Translations under genes and position numbers: made by a program
Assembly: GCA_036924285.1 (NCBI GenBank)
Contig: JAYKYS010000002.1
Location: 35,634,501 to 35,698,500 of the forward strand
Length of the DNA stretch: 64,000 bases
Direction: 5' to 3'
Source: Asterella californica
Lineage: Eukaryota; Streptophyta; Marchantiopsida; Marchantiales; Aytoniaceae
Shown here: in pieces, positions 10,684 through 23,169 of the stretch
Position numbering within the stretch: position 1 is the stretch's first letter
Layout: every line of letters begins with the position of its first letter
The notes under the pieces: model-generated
What the model was told of the DNA's origin: nothing
Seen by the model: the letters and a program-made list of their open reading frames with translations, nothing else
Database searches by the model: none

Positions 10684-10701
10684 GACGAGATAGCAAGAGT
10701 G
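10659..10701 (+). promoter_or_regulatory. Candidate -1 ribosomal frameshift signal, element A
   Basis: The heptamer GGGTTTT (10659-10665) is read G GGT TTT in the gag-protease frame. A 7 nt spacer follows, then a perfect 8 bp hairpin: CACTCTTG (10673-10680), a 13 nt loop and CAAGAGTG (10694-10701). In the -1 frame a TAA lies immediately before GGG TTT, so the pol frame opens exactly at the slippery site. The same layout occurs in element C. Confidence 0.75.
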
Positions 10702-13700
10702 ATGGATCTATTGCTACTATGATCCCGCTTGAGCAACCTGAGAGATCACAGGAGGTTGATGAAGAGGTTGCTCAAAATTTAGAGAGTAGCTATACTGTAC
10801 ATAGTTGGAAATCTGGTTTGATGACTTTCAGTTCTGATGATTGGAGTGAGTTCACACGAGTAGAGGATTTGACTCAGAAGAGTAGAAGACAGATGGAGAA
10901 GTATGCAGCAAATCTGCATTGTACATGAGTTTTGAATGAAGGTGAGATGATTTCTGGTGTTTACGAGGAGTTTGTAGGTGTGCAGTCTTTCGTTTGTTGG
11001 CTGGATGAGATAGATAGGTTGAAGATGCAGCAGATGGGAGGGAAGGGTGGTGATCCTCCACTCTCGTAAAGTCTATGAGGAGGTTGTCTCGTGTTTACAA
11101 TCTCGTCCTCATCCGAGACTGGAGAGTGGACGGAAAGATGCAATCTGCTGGTGTGGCTCTCGTCAAGAAGCAGAGATGCACACCAAATACAAAACTGTAG
11201 CGAAGAAAGTGAAACCAGTGGCGACCCAATTATCTGTTGATTCACGACATCAGATGGAGTTAGCGGCCACTGAGCCTGTGCTTTGAGATCCTACACAACT
11301 AGGACACCAGTTTACTCAAGAGACACTCGAGCAGCTCCAGATAGGAGGGGGTGGCTTCTTGACTGAAGTAGAAAAAAGAGCTTTCAAGCAAATGATAGTT
11401 AGTCAATGGTAAGGTATTTTCTTTCTCAGTTGAAGAGATTGGTTGTGAGGATCTTAGTGTGATAGCTCCGACGGTTATCTTCACTATTCCTCACGTACCT
11501 TGGGACTTGAAGCTGATTCTAGTCCCTCGTGTCTTGTTGCCGAAGGTCATTGAGTTACTGAAGGAGAGGATAAGGATGGGTATTCTTGAACCATCTATGG
11601 CTCCGTAATCTAGCTGATGGTTCACAGTACTTAAGAAGACAAAAGCTCTACGCTTCATCCAAGAGTTACAGCTTACTATCAGAATCAACGATTCGAAACG
11701 TTGGGACATGACATGTGGTTGATGAAGTAGCTGAGGCGTTTGCTGGAAGATCGATCTATTCTATTGGAGATCTATTTTCAGGTTACGATCAGTTTCAGCT
11801 TGCTTTGGAGAGTAGAGACTTGACTACCATACGTACACCTTTGGGATATGCGGATGTGTACTCTTCCTCAAGAGGCGACAAACCAAAAAGCCCATATGCA
11901 AAACGTGATGCATAAGATGTTATGGGAGTTTGTATCTGAGGTCACTATCTCATTTTTGGATGATATCCTCATGAAAGACTGTCCGGTGGAAGACTGTAGA
12001 AACAAGGGAGAGGGATATAGAAAAAAATAATAATAAAAAAGATAATAAAGACGAAACTGTTACTTCTGATGGTTGCAGAAAGTTTGTTGCAGATCACATT
12101 CGAGATGTGAGAAAGATTCTGACGCATTTGGAAGAGATACATCTCACTCTGTCAGGTACCAAATCTCGTTTTGGAATGTCAAAGATTATGATGGTGTGTC
12201 ATTCGTATGCTACTTTTGGGAGACGGTCGAACACGGAGAAGGTAGATGCTATAGCAAGGACAGCAAACTGTACCAACATCACTGAGGTTCGACGATTCTT
12301 AAGAGATTGTGTGTTCTTCCGCGTGAGTACCGAGCCTCTGTGTGCACTTCTGAGAAAAGAGAAGAGGTTTACTTGGCGGCAAGAACATCACGGGACGATG
12401 AAAAGCTGAAGAGGTTCTGAAGTCTCCATTTGTACTAAGGAGACTTAACTACGAGAGTGAGAGATCTATGATACTAACTGTTGATACGAATTCAAAGACG
12501 ATTGGATGGACAGTTGGCTAAGAAGACGTAGATGGTGTGCGATTTGGAGCTCAGATCTTAACAGGTAGACAACGTAACTATCTTCAAGTGAAGCGTGAGT
12601 TATGAGAAGCCGTTACTGCTATGAAGGAAGATTGAGAGTTCTTGATTGGAGCTCGTGTGGTTTTTGAAACAGATTGTTTGTCTTTGCTAGGTATGATAGC
12701 AAACTGCAATACTCCAGACATAGCAATGCTACGATGGATTGCTTATATCCGGAGTTTGAACCTTGAGCTGAAACATATAGCAGGGAAGGATAATCCGGTT
12801 GCAGATATGTTATCTAGGACTCGTTATACAGATGAGGATGAGATGTTTGCAGAAGTCAAGAATGAAAAGAAGAGAGACGTTTGGTGCCAAGTTGGTCAGC
12901 AGACTTCAGACCTGGAACCACTACCGTTGAACGAGGAGTTCTACACAGAAAAGTTCCGTGATATTGACTTCTATCTGAGTTCATTATGCAGACGAGAAGG
13001 ATGGAGTGATGTAGAGTTCAAAGAGATCAGATGAAAGACGTACGGTTATCTTCGACGTGAAGGTTATTTGTGAAACGTCCGAAAAGAAGAGACGGAATGC
13101 TTGCTAGAGTGATGGATGATCATCCGACAAAGTTGAATCTGCTTAAGGAGTTTCATGACACCTTGTGGGCTAGACACCGTGGAGTTTGGGCTACTTACAC
13201 GAAGATGAAGGAGTGATCCGGATGGAAGGATTTGTATCAAGACGTGGTGCATTTTGTTGGATCGTGTCTGCACTGCCAGTTCTACTCCAAGGTCCGTTAC
13301 AAAGATGGAGTTGTATCTACTTATCCACCAAGTATTCATTTTTAGTGGATCCTTGATCTTGTGATGATGCCATCGGGGCTATGGAGGATGCGTTACTTGG
13401 TGTTGGCTCAAAAAGATCTCTCTAACTACGTAGAAGGACGAGCACTACAAACAAAGACTATAGAAAACATATGTAGATTCGTGGTTGAAGATATCATCTG
13501 TCGTTACGGATCTGTTGGAAGACTATGAGCAGATAAGGACGAGTTGAGAGGTGCAGAAGCGAAGGAGTTCTTTGCTCGTTATGGAGTAAAGCTTCGGCTT
13601 ACTACTGTCATGAATTTGGAGAGGATTGATAAGAGTGAACAAGGACGGCGTTTTATTGTTTACATTTTAGTGAAAGCATGTGATGGTAGGCCTAGAGAAT

Positions 13701-14239
13701 GACCGAGACTACTTTCATTTGCTTTATGGGCTGATAGAACTACACATTGTATTACGACTAGCTATATGCCAGTTGAGCTTATGTTGGGGCAGAAACCAAT
13801 CATGCATGCTGAGGAGGACTTTCCTACGTGGACTACGCTACCGTGAGAAGATGGTATAGATCGTATTTCACTCCTTGCTTTACAAACTAGGCAGTTAGAG
13901 TGAAAGGAGGAGGATCTTGTTGAGACGCAAGAGAAGCTGATGGTAGCTCGAGTCAAAAACAAGGAGCGATTTGACAAGACCCACTGACTACGACCGAAGT
14001 CGATATGTGTTAGTGATTGTTCTGATGTATGACAGTACGCTGGAGAATCAGCATTCTACACTTCGTAAGTTCTGTGGTCTCGAAGATGGTTCGGGTCTTA
14101 TGTTGTGCTAGATGTTTATGATAATACCACTTATAGTTTTCGGGAACTAGATGGTACTCCTTTGAAGCTATCTGTGACTGGAAAACGTGTTAACTCGGGA
14201 CATATGGAAGAGACCAGTAAAGCACTTTTCGATGTGTAA
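10666..14239 (+). pseudogene. Element A pol (RT-RNaseH-integrase), degenerate
   Basis: It starts in the -1 frame relative to gag-protease and aligns along its length with pol of C. Recognisable blocks are the RT GRSIYSIGDLFSGYDQFQLA (about 11740), the RT catalytic FLDDILMKD (about 11955), the RNase H region ETDCLSLLGMI (about 12670) and HIAGKDNPVADMLSRTRY (about 12770). The integrase has an HHCC-like zinc region (FHDTLWARHRG and CLHCQ, about 13150-13280) and a core with DKDEL and SEQGRR near the second Asp and Glu sites. Numerous stops and frameshifts show a dead copy. An AT-rich stretch at 12018-12050 replaces a few codons after the RT core. The frame peters out near 14239; no polypurine tract or 3' LTR follows. 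Confidence 0.85.
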
Positions 14240-15834
14240 ATAGAATTGAATAATTCAGTTGAGTAATAAGAATAGTTATTTATTTATAGTAGAGCCTACT
14301 GCTGTAATGCAGCAACCTTGTTTTTTAAGGCTCTAATAGAAACGTCGTTAATGCATATAGGTGTACGTTTAGGTTTCATGGCTAAATTAAGTCATTCGAC
14401 ATGCAAAGATAAAGGTCTCCGCGGGGGATATCAAGCTTGTGGTAGATCTCCTGTCACTAGCAAGATGATGCCTCTACAGTTTCTTAAGATGAAATGTAAT
14501 GATGCATCTTTGAGTTTTGAGTTCAAAATTAAAGACCAAGAAATTGGGTTCTCTATCCTTCTAAGCGAGGAGAAGGTCTAGGTCTTTGCCACTTTTTATT
14601 TAATCTGCATGGGTAGGTCAGATCATTCTGATGGTATGGGAGCACTTTTTAATTTTCTTTTTTTGTATTTTTTTTAAATTCCTTTCCACGTCCAAAGTTT
14701 TGCTTATATGTCTACGTCATGTATAGACGTACGAATGAAATTATCAATCGTGAGGCAAAAACACTATGTTGGGGAGATTATATAATATATGGTGTTAGTG
14801 GTTGATAGGCTACGTGAACAGATAATAGGACAACAAGTTTGAAATACAAATGTCTAATTGAGAGTTGAAGACTTAAAAATCTCTATCTCACGCAAAAGTG
14901 CTCTTTTGCAAAATTCTGCATCTGAAAGGTCATGTATAGCTCTTCTTGATCGGTGCATGACGTCGATTCTCCATTCCATTCGATTATAATTACCGTTTAC
15001 TAGTTATCACAAAATTTATATTCTCATTGTACAATTCTACCTATCATAGATTACTGAAAGGATGTTAACAAATATGCATCCAAAGCTTACATTTGTAGAG
15101 GAGACGTATGAGAACAACCTTTGAAAGCGGAGACTATAAATTGGTTATACGGATAGGGTAGCTCATTAGTGCGAACAAGAAAATACAGCCAGATCTTTTT
15201 TCTAATGTAGTAAAAGACCTCAATGATAATCCTCCTCTTTCAGTCGTTTATTATTGTATAACAATGTTGTCATGCTGATGGTTACAAAAAGATTTTTCCT
15301 ATTATGTACGTAGTTGTAAAAGAACCCGCACTAGAACTTGTTAAGCTAGGTATGAGCTGAGCTAGACAAGCTACCCCTGGTTTTTATTCAGAACAACTAG
15401 TAAGAACTTATGAAAGCACCAAGTGGAAGCTCTTCTTGAATACAGTAGACATGTGTTTTTGTTATGCGAAATAGAAAAATTTTATGAAAAATGACATAGA
15501 TGTTTGCATCATTTCTAGTTTAAAAATGATAAAAGAAAATACTCTATCGTTCTCCGCTGGTGACTAGATTCATTATTTGATGACACCATCGCGTAAGTGT
15601 TCTTGAGTAGTATATTTTTAGCTCATTAGTTACTAAAAATGGAGATCTATATTGAAAATAACACGTAAAAAACTAGCAAAAGAGATAAAAGCAGATTCTG
15701 TTGACATACGTAGATGTTTAATTACTTTATTAAACGCAAGCAGGAGCCATCTCAGTGGAAGGGGTGTCCACTTAGGAAAAAAAGATCTTTGGATCAAATC
15801 CTCCTGGCTCTTGGTTCTTATCTCAGCATGTTGA
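14240..15834. other. AT-rich intergenic DNA, no gene recognised
   Basis: An open frame at 14318-14581 (87 codons) has no recognisable motif. The 3' LTR expected for element A is absent. Nothing else stands out. Confidence 0.5.
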
Positions 15835-16252
15835 TCTCCCGAATGAGAGTCTTTGTTGGATGTGTGATTACGTCCTACACATCTAGGGTCGGAGGAACGA
15901 TATCCTCCCTAAACATAGGCTTCTTGGTCTAAGCCTTCACATGTGACCAAGATTATAGACTGAGAGATACCTGATTTAGCTATAAGAGGGTCTCTCGAAT
16001 GAGAGTCTATGTTAGGTATGTGGCAACGTCCTGCACATCTAAGCGCATGCAACTAAGATTATGGGCTGAGAGATATCTGATTCAGCTATGGGAGGGCCTC
16101 CCAGATGGGTCTCTATGTTGGGTGTGTGACTATGTCTTACACATCCAGGAGCGGAGGACATGTATCCTCCTTAAACATGGGCTTCTTGGCCTAAGCCTCC
16201 GCATGCAACCAAGATTATGGACTAGAAGAAACTTGATTCAACTATGGGAGGG
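15835..16252. repeat. Tandem repeat, three units (156, 106 and 156 bp)
   Basis: Units at 15835-15990, 15991-16096 and 16097-16252 share GAATGAGAGTCT, TTGGATGTGTG, GTCCTACACATC and CCAAGATTAT, and end in AGCTATRRGAGGG. The middle unit lacks about 50 bp around CGGAGGA...TATCCTCC. The composition is more GC-rich than the flanks. Confidence 0.85.
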
Positions 16253-17875
16253 TTGTAAGCTCTATGGGGTGATCTTGTAGATGGGGCTTCGGTAGTAAAT
16301 CATGGCTTAATTCATAATCTGGGTTGCATCAAGATGGAAAATTTGAGAAATTTTTATTAAGCAAGGGGTCAGCTAAGCTAAGGGACTACTTGATAAGTAA
16401 ATGTGCGTATAACGACATAAAGACCTCAACTTAGTTAGGGAGACTGCTTAGCAAAAGACTTGGTTTTTAAGTAAATCGACGTATGAGTCAGAGTTCGGGA
16501 GGGACATTCAAGAGACAGTGTGCATTGGAGAGAAGAGAGAGATTGTGATCATTGAGGACATTGATTGTAAAACTGAGGCGTGAATAAAATTTTCTGAGTA
16601 TTGGAAGACCTATTTGCACATATTTTGAGTGTCTAATGGACCTTGGTGGCTACAAGCATTTGAGTTCTGAATACTAACAATAGTCTATTTTTCTTTTGGT
16701 CATTCTCACGATCAATCACAGATAAGAGGTCCGCCTTCCCCAGGAAAAACTCTCCCTATGACAACGTTGGAGTGAATCTGCCCGTCCAGATTGTATGTCG
16801 AGTTGAGAGTTTCTTGAGGGATGGAACCTTCTAGTTGTGATACGATCGAGAAGAGGAGGGTGAAAAACCACATACGGAATAAGAATCGCAAGAAAACAAT
16901 CCACCACGTTCTCGATCCGGTCAAGATAAAACACATGGCACGCAAGTAAATCTTCAACTCCGGATCATTCAGACTATAAACCTCACATTCAAAAACTCAG
17001 AATATCAGAAAACTACTCTTGTGAAGCACCAACGTGTTCACCTAGAAGCTTCCCGTTTTCTATTCAAAAAGATACACCTAATCTCAATCCGTCGATGTCA
17101 AAACTCTGATCAGTCAGAAGTTCTCTTCAGACGTAACCTCTGTGTAAACTTCTCTCCTCAGCTCCTCGATTCTTCTCTACTCAGTAGTCTCTGCTCACTA
17201 CGATAATCTGCAATGATCATAGAATTCTCTCTTTTCTGGAGTACACCGCTCTGGATTTTCCTCCATCCTACGTAACCTTGACTATCACATGGTAGGGATA
17301 AAAGATGTCCTAAACAGATAGCAGCAGAAAAATAAAACACGGATAATAAATCAACGCGTAAGAAGACTAGTTCACAAGCCTTCACAAGTTCATCTGTATG
17401 GATGATCACCGATTCGACCGTACAGTCAGCTTTTGACACCACCATCCGAAGTAACTCCACCACGGTTACCTCTGGTCACCGGAATCACCTTGTTCTGACA
17501 CGAGGAGTCCAAGTTATCACCATTATCGTTCTCCAGTCCCTTGAACTTCGAAACGCCGTAAGTATCTCCTCAGGTATCAGTTTCACTTCATTTTTCGACC
17601 CAAGTAAATCACATGACAAATCTATGATTTTCTACAAAAAATTTGATACCGACTTGGAGTATCTTTGATGTCATATCGTTACCTCAGGACTTAGAAGACC
17701 TTACCGAATTCGTACTAGTGACTCCGACAACCCGAAGGCGAGTTAGTCCTCTAGCAAAAGATCCATTCCGGAAATCCGATAGTAAACTCTCTCTAGCATC
17801 TACATCATGTGACTGCACTAGTGCAAGGATAGACGGAGACGTCTCGCGTTCACGATACGTTTAAGAGACATCTAG
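16253..17875. other. Intergenic DNA, possible old retroelement relics
   Basis: Nothing is confidently assignable. On the minus strand near 17300, ATGTGATAGTCAAGG after a pyrimidine-rich stretch faintly recalls a copia LTR end plus primer site, but it is too degenerate to call. Open frames of 60-100 codons on both strands lack motifs. Confidence 0.4.
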
Positions 17876-18461
17876 TGTCCCGCCCCTAAGCAACTTGGTG
17901 CCCCACATATTCCTCCGAAGGGGCCAGCCTACTCCAAGCCGGTTGTGAGTCTGAGGAGATTTGATCTCGAGACCTCCTCCCTACAGGTTTACTCAGCTAT
18001 CCATGGAAGCCAATCTCACAACTGGTTCTAGAGACCAGTTTCTAAGGTTGCTAGCAAAGCACAGTATTTCTTCTTTCTTTCACTAACACGAATTGCCATA
18101 ACTTTCTCTAGACATGGTCTTTTTGTACATTTTAAAATGCAAAATAATACTAAACACTAAAATTTACATGAAAAAAAGTCTTAAACTTAATTTTTGAACT
18201 CATTCCAATTTATGATATATTTTTTGATATCGTAAATCTTGTAGAAGAACTCCAAATAACTTTTTGTCTGCAACTCCGTTTGTAACTTTTGAACATGCCA
18301 CGGTGATCAGTGCGAAGAGACCTATGCCGTGGTGTTTTCAGATTTTCGAATGCTCACTTCTTCCAAGATCGACTTCTTTGATGTCTTAACTTCACTAAGA
18401 GAGACTAGCTTCTAACTGAGAGGTGAATTATTTACTATGTGAAATAATTCACTTCACGACA
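17876..18461 (-). mobile_element. 3' LTR of gypsy-like element G (putative borders)
   Basis: The right border is well supported: TTCACGACA is followed at once by a polypurine-tract complement and an internal stretch homologous to elements B and C. The left border is chosen at TGTCCCGCCCC, because LTRs of this clade run TGTC...GACA on this strand, and is less certain. A perfect 11 bp hairpin, GTGAATTATTT (18423-18433) with AAATAATTCAC (18442-18452), lies at the LTR start in transcription sense. A tRNA-like segment lies inside it (listed separately). Confidence 0.5.
17938..18025 (-). other. tRNA-like / SINE-like segment with pol III-type boxes
   Basis: On the minus strand TAGCTGAGTAAACC (17999-17986) resembles an A box and GATCAAATC (17966-17958) fits the B box pattern GWTCRANNC. 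An 11 bp inverted repeat, CCGGTTGTGAG (17938-17948) with CTCACAACTGG (18015-18025, one wobble), encloses them like an extended acceptor stem. No poly-A or T tail is visible. It could be a tRNA-derived SINE head captured inside the LTR, or chance. Confidence 0.4.
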
Positions 18462-18600
18462 TCCACTCCCTCCAAACCTGCACATTCTTTGGCATGTGCC
18501 AACCTCTTCAATCGTCTCTTTGTTCTTCTTGATCGTCACTGTCCTCCGTCTCAGCCTCTTCAGTCACTAAAACATCTTAACACCTTTTCTCCACTCCCAG
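18462..18600 (-). pseudogene. Polypurine tract, UTR hairpin and pol C-terminal relic of element G
   Basis: TCCACTCCCTCC (18462-18473) is the complement of a polypurine tract and matches TCCACCCCCTCT of B and C. Next comes a stem-loop, GCACAT (18480-18485), 8 nt, ATGTGC (18494-18499), kept in B and C. Upstream in transcription sense lies an acidic pol tail (VTEEAETEDSDDQEEQRDD then stop), like the acidic C-terminus of pol in C, preceded by a degraded GKRVKMF-like motif. Beyond about 18600 the homology stops, so G is truncated. Confidence 0.7.
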
Positions 18601-19208
18601 TGATGTACTATTTTTAAGGCTATATTTTAACGGAGCACAAAACTATACATCTATGTTATTGTAGATCCCTTCAGTATCCCCTCGCAGCCAAAAGGGTCCA
18701 CAATTTCATTTCGAGGATCAACATCACATCTCTGATTCTACAGGTGCTAAAAGAACCATGACCAAAACTTTTAACATATTCCTTCGACAAAGTGACAAGA
18801 AGATCTGAAGGAAACTAGTACCAACTCTATTCACCTCCCATGAACAGAACTTGGAGCAGTACGTGGATCTTTCGATCAGTTCGATCTAAAACATAATCAA
18901 CCATCAAACTTATAAGACTATTGGGATACATTACTTTGGGTGTTTCCATCGGCGTTGAACTGCTCAAGTAGCTGATAACCTTGCGAGAGAGACAGAGAAA
19001 CGAGTAAGTTGCAGCCTTGCAGAGTACCGGTACAGAAGACAGCCTTGGGCTACGGGAAGTGGTCTCAGAAGGTCTGCATGGCCGAATTCCAAATCAGCCA
19101 TTCGAACCGCGACGACAGTGTAACGAGCCACGTTCGCGGTGATGATGTCAGACTGACGAGGTAGCCGATAGGGGGAAAAAGGCCACGTGATGTTCAACAT
19201 TGAGACGG
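18601..19208. other. Intergenic DNA, no gene recognised
   Basis: I see no homology to the retroelements, no RNA gene and no convincing coding frame. A 121-codon minus-strand frame at 18964-19329 runs into the dispersed repeat and looks incidental. Confidence 0.5.
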
Positions 19209-20189
19209 AAACGTGACCCAATGAATAGCAAACGGATGGGAAGACCCCATCAAGCCTTACAAGGAAAAGAAGGACCCGAAGGGCCAAGCAACTACCACCC
19301 CCAAGGGAAGAACACCGGGGCTTCGACATGGAGAGAGAAGGAAGGAACCATATCTGATATCAAAACTTAGAGCGCATGGGTATTGAAACTGTAACTCCCT
19401 TTTTATGTTGTTGTCCGGCTACAACTGGAGGCGCGGTTGCAGTTATCCGGCCCAGAAGGTTCTCTAAACGATGATAAGTGGAAAGAATTTATTTATTTGA
19501 TCTGAAGAGGCTTGGACATCAACTGCCCCAAGACATCAACACAAGCTCGGAATTGGTGTACATGTTCAGTACTCTGTAGCGCTTTATAAGTGAATGACAT
19601 ACTGAGAAGTCAAGCCTTGAGTCTAAAACAAAAAGAAACCTTTTGCATCAAAAGCAGATCTGGGGGTTCGAGAGTAGAAATGATTTGCCTTATTATGAAG
19701 GAGCACGTATGAATGCTGAGTTGAGGAAGTAATACTACTGCACAGAAACGTTAGTGGCGGCTTTTGTTTGTCCACCTACAAACATCTTTTTCATTTTAAG
19801 ACTCGTTCAACAATCTTCTTCAAGTGGTGATCGATTCTCCACATCCAGCTTCAAGATCCATGAAGGCGAAAGGAGTCCAATTCGAAAAGAGTTAACGAAT
19901 TGGACGAAGAAAGATTTTACCTGCCCAATTTCTCATACAGGTGAGAAGTGGACAAAGGAAGAAGATGGTGAACGTAAGGTATTAAACGGCAAGGTAATTT
20001 CAAGTGTACTGTAACAAACCTGACAAGGAAACCTAGTAGACCTTATACCTTAGAGCTACCGATAGCGTGGCTTAGCCCCGGTGTTATTCCTCTCTTCGAG
20101 TCGTTGGTTGTTTCGTCCTTCGGGTCCTTCTTTCTCTTGTAAGGCTCGATGGGGTCTTTCCTCCGTTTGCTATTCATTCCGTCGCGTTT
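19209..20189. mobile_element. Candidate non-autonomous element with ~115 bp inverted ends
   Basis: The left end (19209-19322, + orientation) starts AAACGTGACCCAATGAATAG. The right end (20075-20189) is its inverted copy, ending CTATTCATTCCGTCGCGTTT. Both belong to the dispersed repeat at 5898-6033; the right copy resembles that one even further inward (to 20052, TAGAGCTACCGATAGCG). The core of about 730 bp has no recognised gene. It includes a small inverted motif around CCGGCTACAACTG and CAGTTATCCGG. I find no flanking target duplication. Long inverted ends fit a MULE-type non-autonomous element, but this is inference. Confidence 0.6.
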
Positions 20190-21693
20190 TTCGTAGGAGA
20201 GGAGATTAACGGTCTAAACGTGAAGTTTTGCAGAGCAAGTGATGAGCGTTTTAAAGCTTAAGTGAATCATAATACGATTAGTACTTTGACTGTACTTTCG
20301 TCACTTTTGTCTAACGGTGATTTGTTCGGCCAATTTAATGTGTGTACTTTTAAGAGTTTTGGACTTCTTTGTATTTTTTTCGCTGATAATATATTTTAAT
20401 CCATTTACTGAAGGAAACTGCCTATAAGCGGTAAGTGAGGAGGAGCTGAATATTTATTGGCTGTCCCACTTTGGTCGGGGCTCCGGTAACCAGAGGAAGT
20501 AAAAAATTTAGTAACATAAGTAAAAAAGAAAAATATTTTTGACTGCTGGTTAATCTAATCTGCAGTGAAGATCGGCGATCTTTCTCGGGGTTAGATCCAG
20601 ATAAGCCTGACCTGTATTTTGACTTTTCCTCATGGCTTCACGGACGTTCACAACGAGATGTATTTCAGCAGTCGCATTCCCACGCCTACGGTAGGTGTTT
20701 AACGCAAATCAAACTTCCGTCAAAAGTCTTTCTAGCCATGAGATTGTTATTATTTAGCGACTTCGCGATTTGGCAGCAAGCAATCGCGTCTAGTATGAAA
20801 CGTTTCTTCACGAAATGAAATCGAGAATAGAAACTAACCTCCTATATAAGATGTAGCTTTCAGAAAAAAAACATAAACTTTTAGGGTGGATGCAACATGC
20901 AGTTCTAGCCGGGGAAAGGTGACAAACGATACCTCCAGCACTAGCTAAGAGGGTATCAGTTGCGATTTTCACTTTTTTTTATCAAGGTTTGATTTCGGTT
21001 ATGAGGTTTCGATGTCTGGGTTTTTTATTTCCGGGTGCTTTAAATTTTTATTTCTGTTCACATTTATGCTCGGAATTGGTGTACATGTTCTTGTTCTATC
21101 AGATAATAAGAATTTCAGTATTAGTTTCTCATCATAATAAATATTCTATCGTCTATACACCTTGGGTATTATTGTAGTGCTTGTCTCCTCTGAAGATATG
21201 TATGTCTCTCTCTGACATCAGGGTAATAGAATCCATGATGCTCTACAAAAAAAGTTAGATTTCTAAGCTTATCCATGTCTTCGAACTTCTGTGTGCTCTG
21301 GGAACACTGATTCGTATTATATCTTTCGTCTATCATTTGATCTTACAGTCAGGTTGTGTATCCATTTACCAAGTGCAACAAAAGTTCTTTCACAAAAAAT
21401 AGAGAGAGTGGAAAACGACAAGAGCTAAATCTAGCAGCGTAATTGGAGCAAACAGTGCAGTTAAGTCGTATGGATCTAATAATCAGCGTTAGATTATTAT
21501 CATTTATGGAGTGTTTATGTTAAACAGAAAATATAAAGTAATATCAAAATCAAAATTAAAAATAATATTTATATGTTATGTATACAGTGCATGTCAAAAA
21601 CTCCAGAAGAAACCCATAAGCCATATACTTTGAAGCGCTCTAAGAACCGTAAGACCTGATTCTTTTCTTATCAGAAATTATATTTTATTGTAT
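20190..21693. other. AT-rich intergenic DNA, no gene recognised
   Basis: No coding frame above about 62 codons and no motif recognised. A phrase, GCTCGGAATTGGTGTACATG, occurs at 19544 and at 21069, a 20 bp direct repeat linking the two regions. Confidence 0.5.
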
Positions 21694-21800
21694 GTTTAAT
21701 TTATCATCTAACTCTTCTGACAGGAAGAATTAGGAAAGAAATTAAAGGACAAGCATATTTCTCCTCTTATGAAATTGGAGGAGGAGGTGAATATGCAAGG
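21694..21800 (-). repeat. Two-hairpin repeat family, copy d (inverted orientation)
   Basis: Read on the minus strand, hairpin 1 has arms 21781-21796 and 21753-21766 (GCATATT and CTCCTC blocks pair with GAGGAG and AATATGC, with a small internal loop). Hairpin 2 is formed by the AATTAAA-type arms at 21739-21747 and 21694-21702. Order and linker match copies b and c in reverse. Confidence 0.5.
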
Positions 21801-23169
21801 AAGTTAATCTGCATCTACATCTAGTTTATCAATCTCATCGTAAAATGAAAGTGAAATTCTGACAACATAAAATGTCATTCTGTGAAGGCTTCGAATCTCA
21901 TATGGCACTTTGGAACAAGATCCCATGCATCTGTAAACTCTAACATGTTGTAAAATTGTGAAAATTGAACCATGTGAATGGATAAGAGTACAGTATTCTT
22001 TGTGGGTGATGCTCGAGCTCTTTTCCAATAGAGATCAATGAAATGAGATATTTACTTGGGCATACCCCTTGAAAAGGTTTTCTTCTTGGTCCCTCCTGTG
22101 ACTTATAAGGCACATCTTGGTCGTACCGCATGGCAGTCTCTCCGTTGCAAATCCAACGTGGAGTCCAACGGATATTCCAATGTAGTAATGCAGTCTTACG
22201 TGCTTGTCTGACTGGATAAGTATGACGGAGCTATGCGAAGGAGCGTATGATGTTCGTCCCTCCCTGCACCTGGTGTATGCCTCATCCTTTTGTCAAGTCT
22301 TGTGTTTTCTCATGTTTTTGACGAGTAGATGCCGAGAAATATGAGAACACATACACTGATGCTCTTCGTTTGTGATCCCATTGCTGTGAGAAATGACATC
22401 TCTCGTGAACAACACTGGAAAGAAGATAAATGAGTAAAGCGGAAATCAGCTATATCTCTTAGCATTTTTTCTGTTTACTGTATCGATGTAATTCGCTCAT
22501 TGTATCGATATATGTTTGACACCGTCTGTTTTACAGGATCTAGGAGATATGCGATCATTCAGAGGACGTGGAAATGAAGCTAGAGTCAATTGTAGTTCTT
22601 TTGAGTGAAACGCTTATCTTGATGGTTACGAGATCAGTGGATTTACTACACCTAGAGAAGACATTGAAATCGACTCATTTGAAGACGGTAGAGCTCGAAG
22701 AGTCTATCTGCAAATCAGAAGAACCTCCAATCTTTGACTTCTGATCATCTCCCTATCCAGATTGGGTGGTGCATAACGGAGATGAGAATGACATCGATAG
22801 CAAATGTCGATGTTATACCTGCTCCTCATTGCGAAATGACAATGGTTGGAAGTCAAAAAGATCATATTTTGTCATTCAGTGATAACCAGCGCTTATTCAT
22901 GTGTTCAATAAACAATCAAGTTTACAAAATATTCAGTTCATATCACATCTTCTATCATCGAATGTCTGATGTACTATGCAGCTTACATGCCTTACAACTT
23001 TGATTTACTCATTGGGAGGATCGTCGAGATATCTTGCTCCTAGTCACGATCTCAGATGGATCAGCGAGTATATTGTCACGAACATGTGCTTTTCTAGTCG
23101 ATAATATCTGAGACTTTCTTTGATGCCGAGGTCATATCTGTTGCTCGTCCTCGATCCCTTCTTTTGGAA
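21801..23169. other. Intergenic DNA with faint coding-like stretch
   Basis: Around 22550-22740 on + the translation reads MRSFRGRGNEARVN, then after a stop NAYLDGYEISGFTTPRED and SFEDGRARRVYLQIRR. That looks like protein-coding sequence with a few stops, but I do not recognise the family. The rest shows nothing gene-like. Confidence 0.35.

Noticed and set aside
17280..17320. Copia LTR end plus primer site on the minus strand
   Set aside because: Match to TGGTATCAGAG is too poor and no second LTR or coding part is present.
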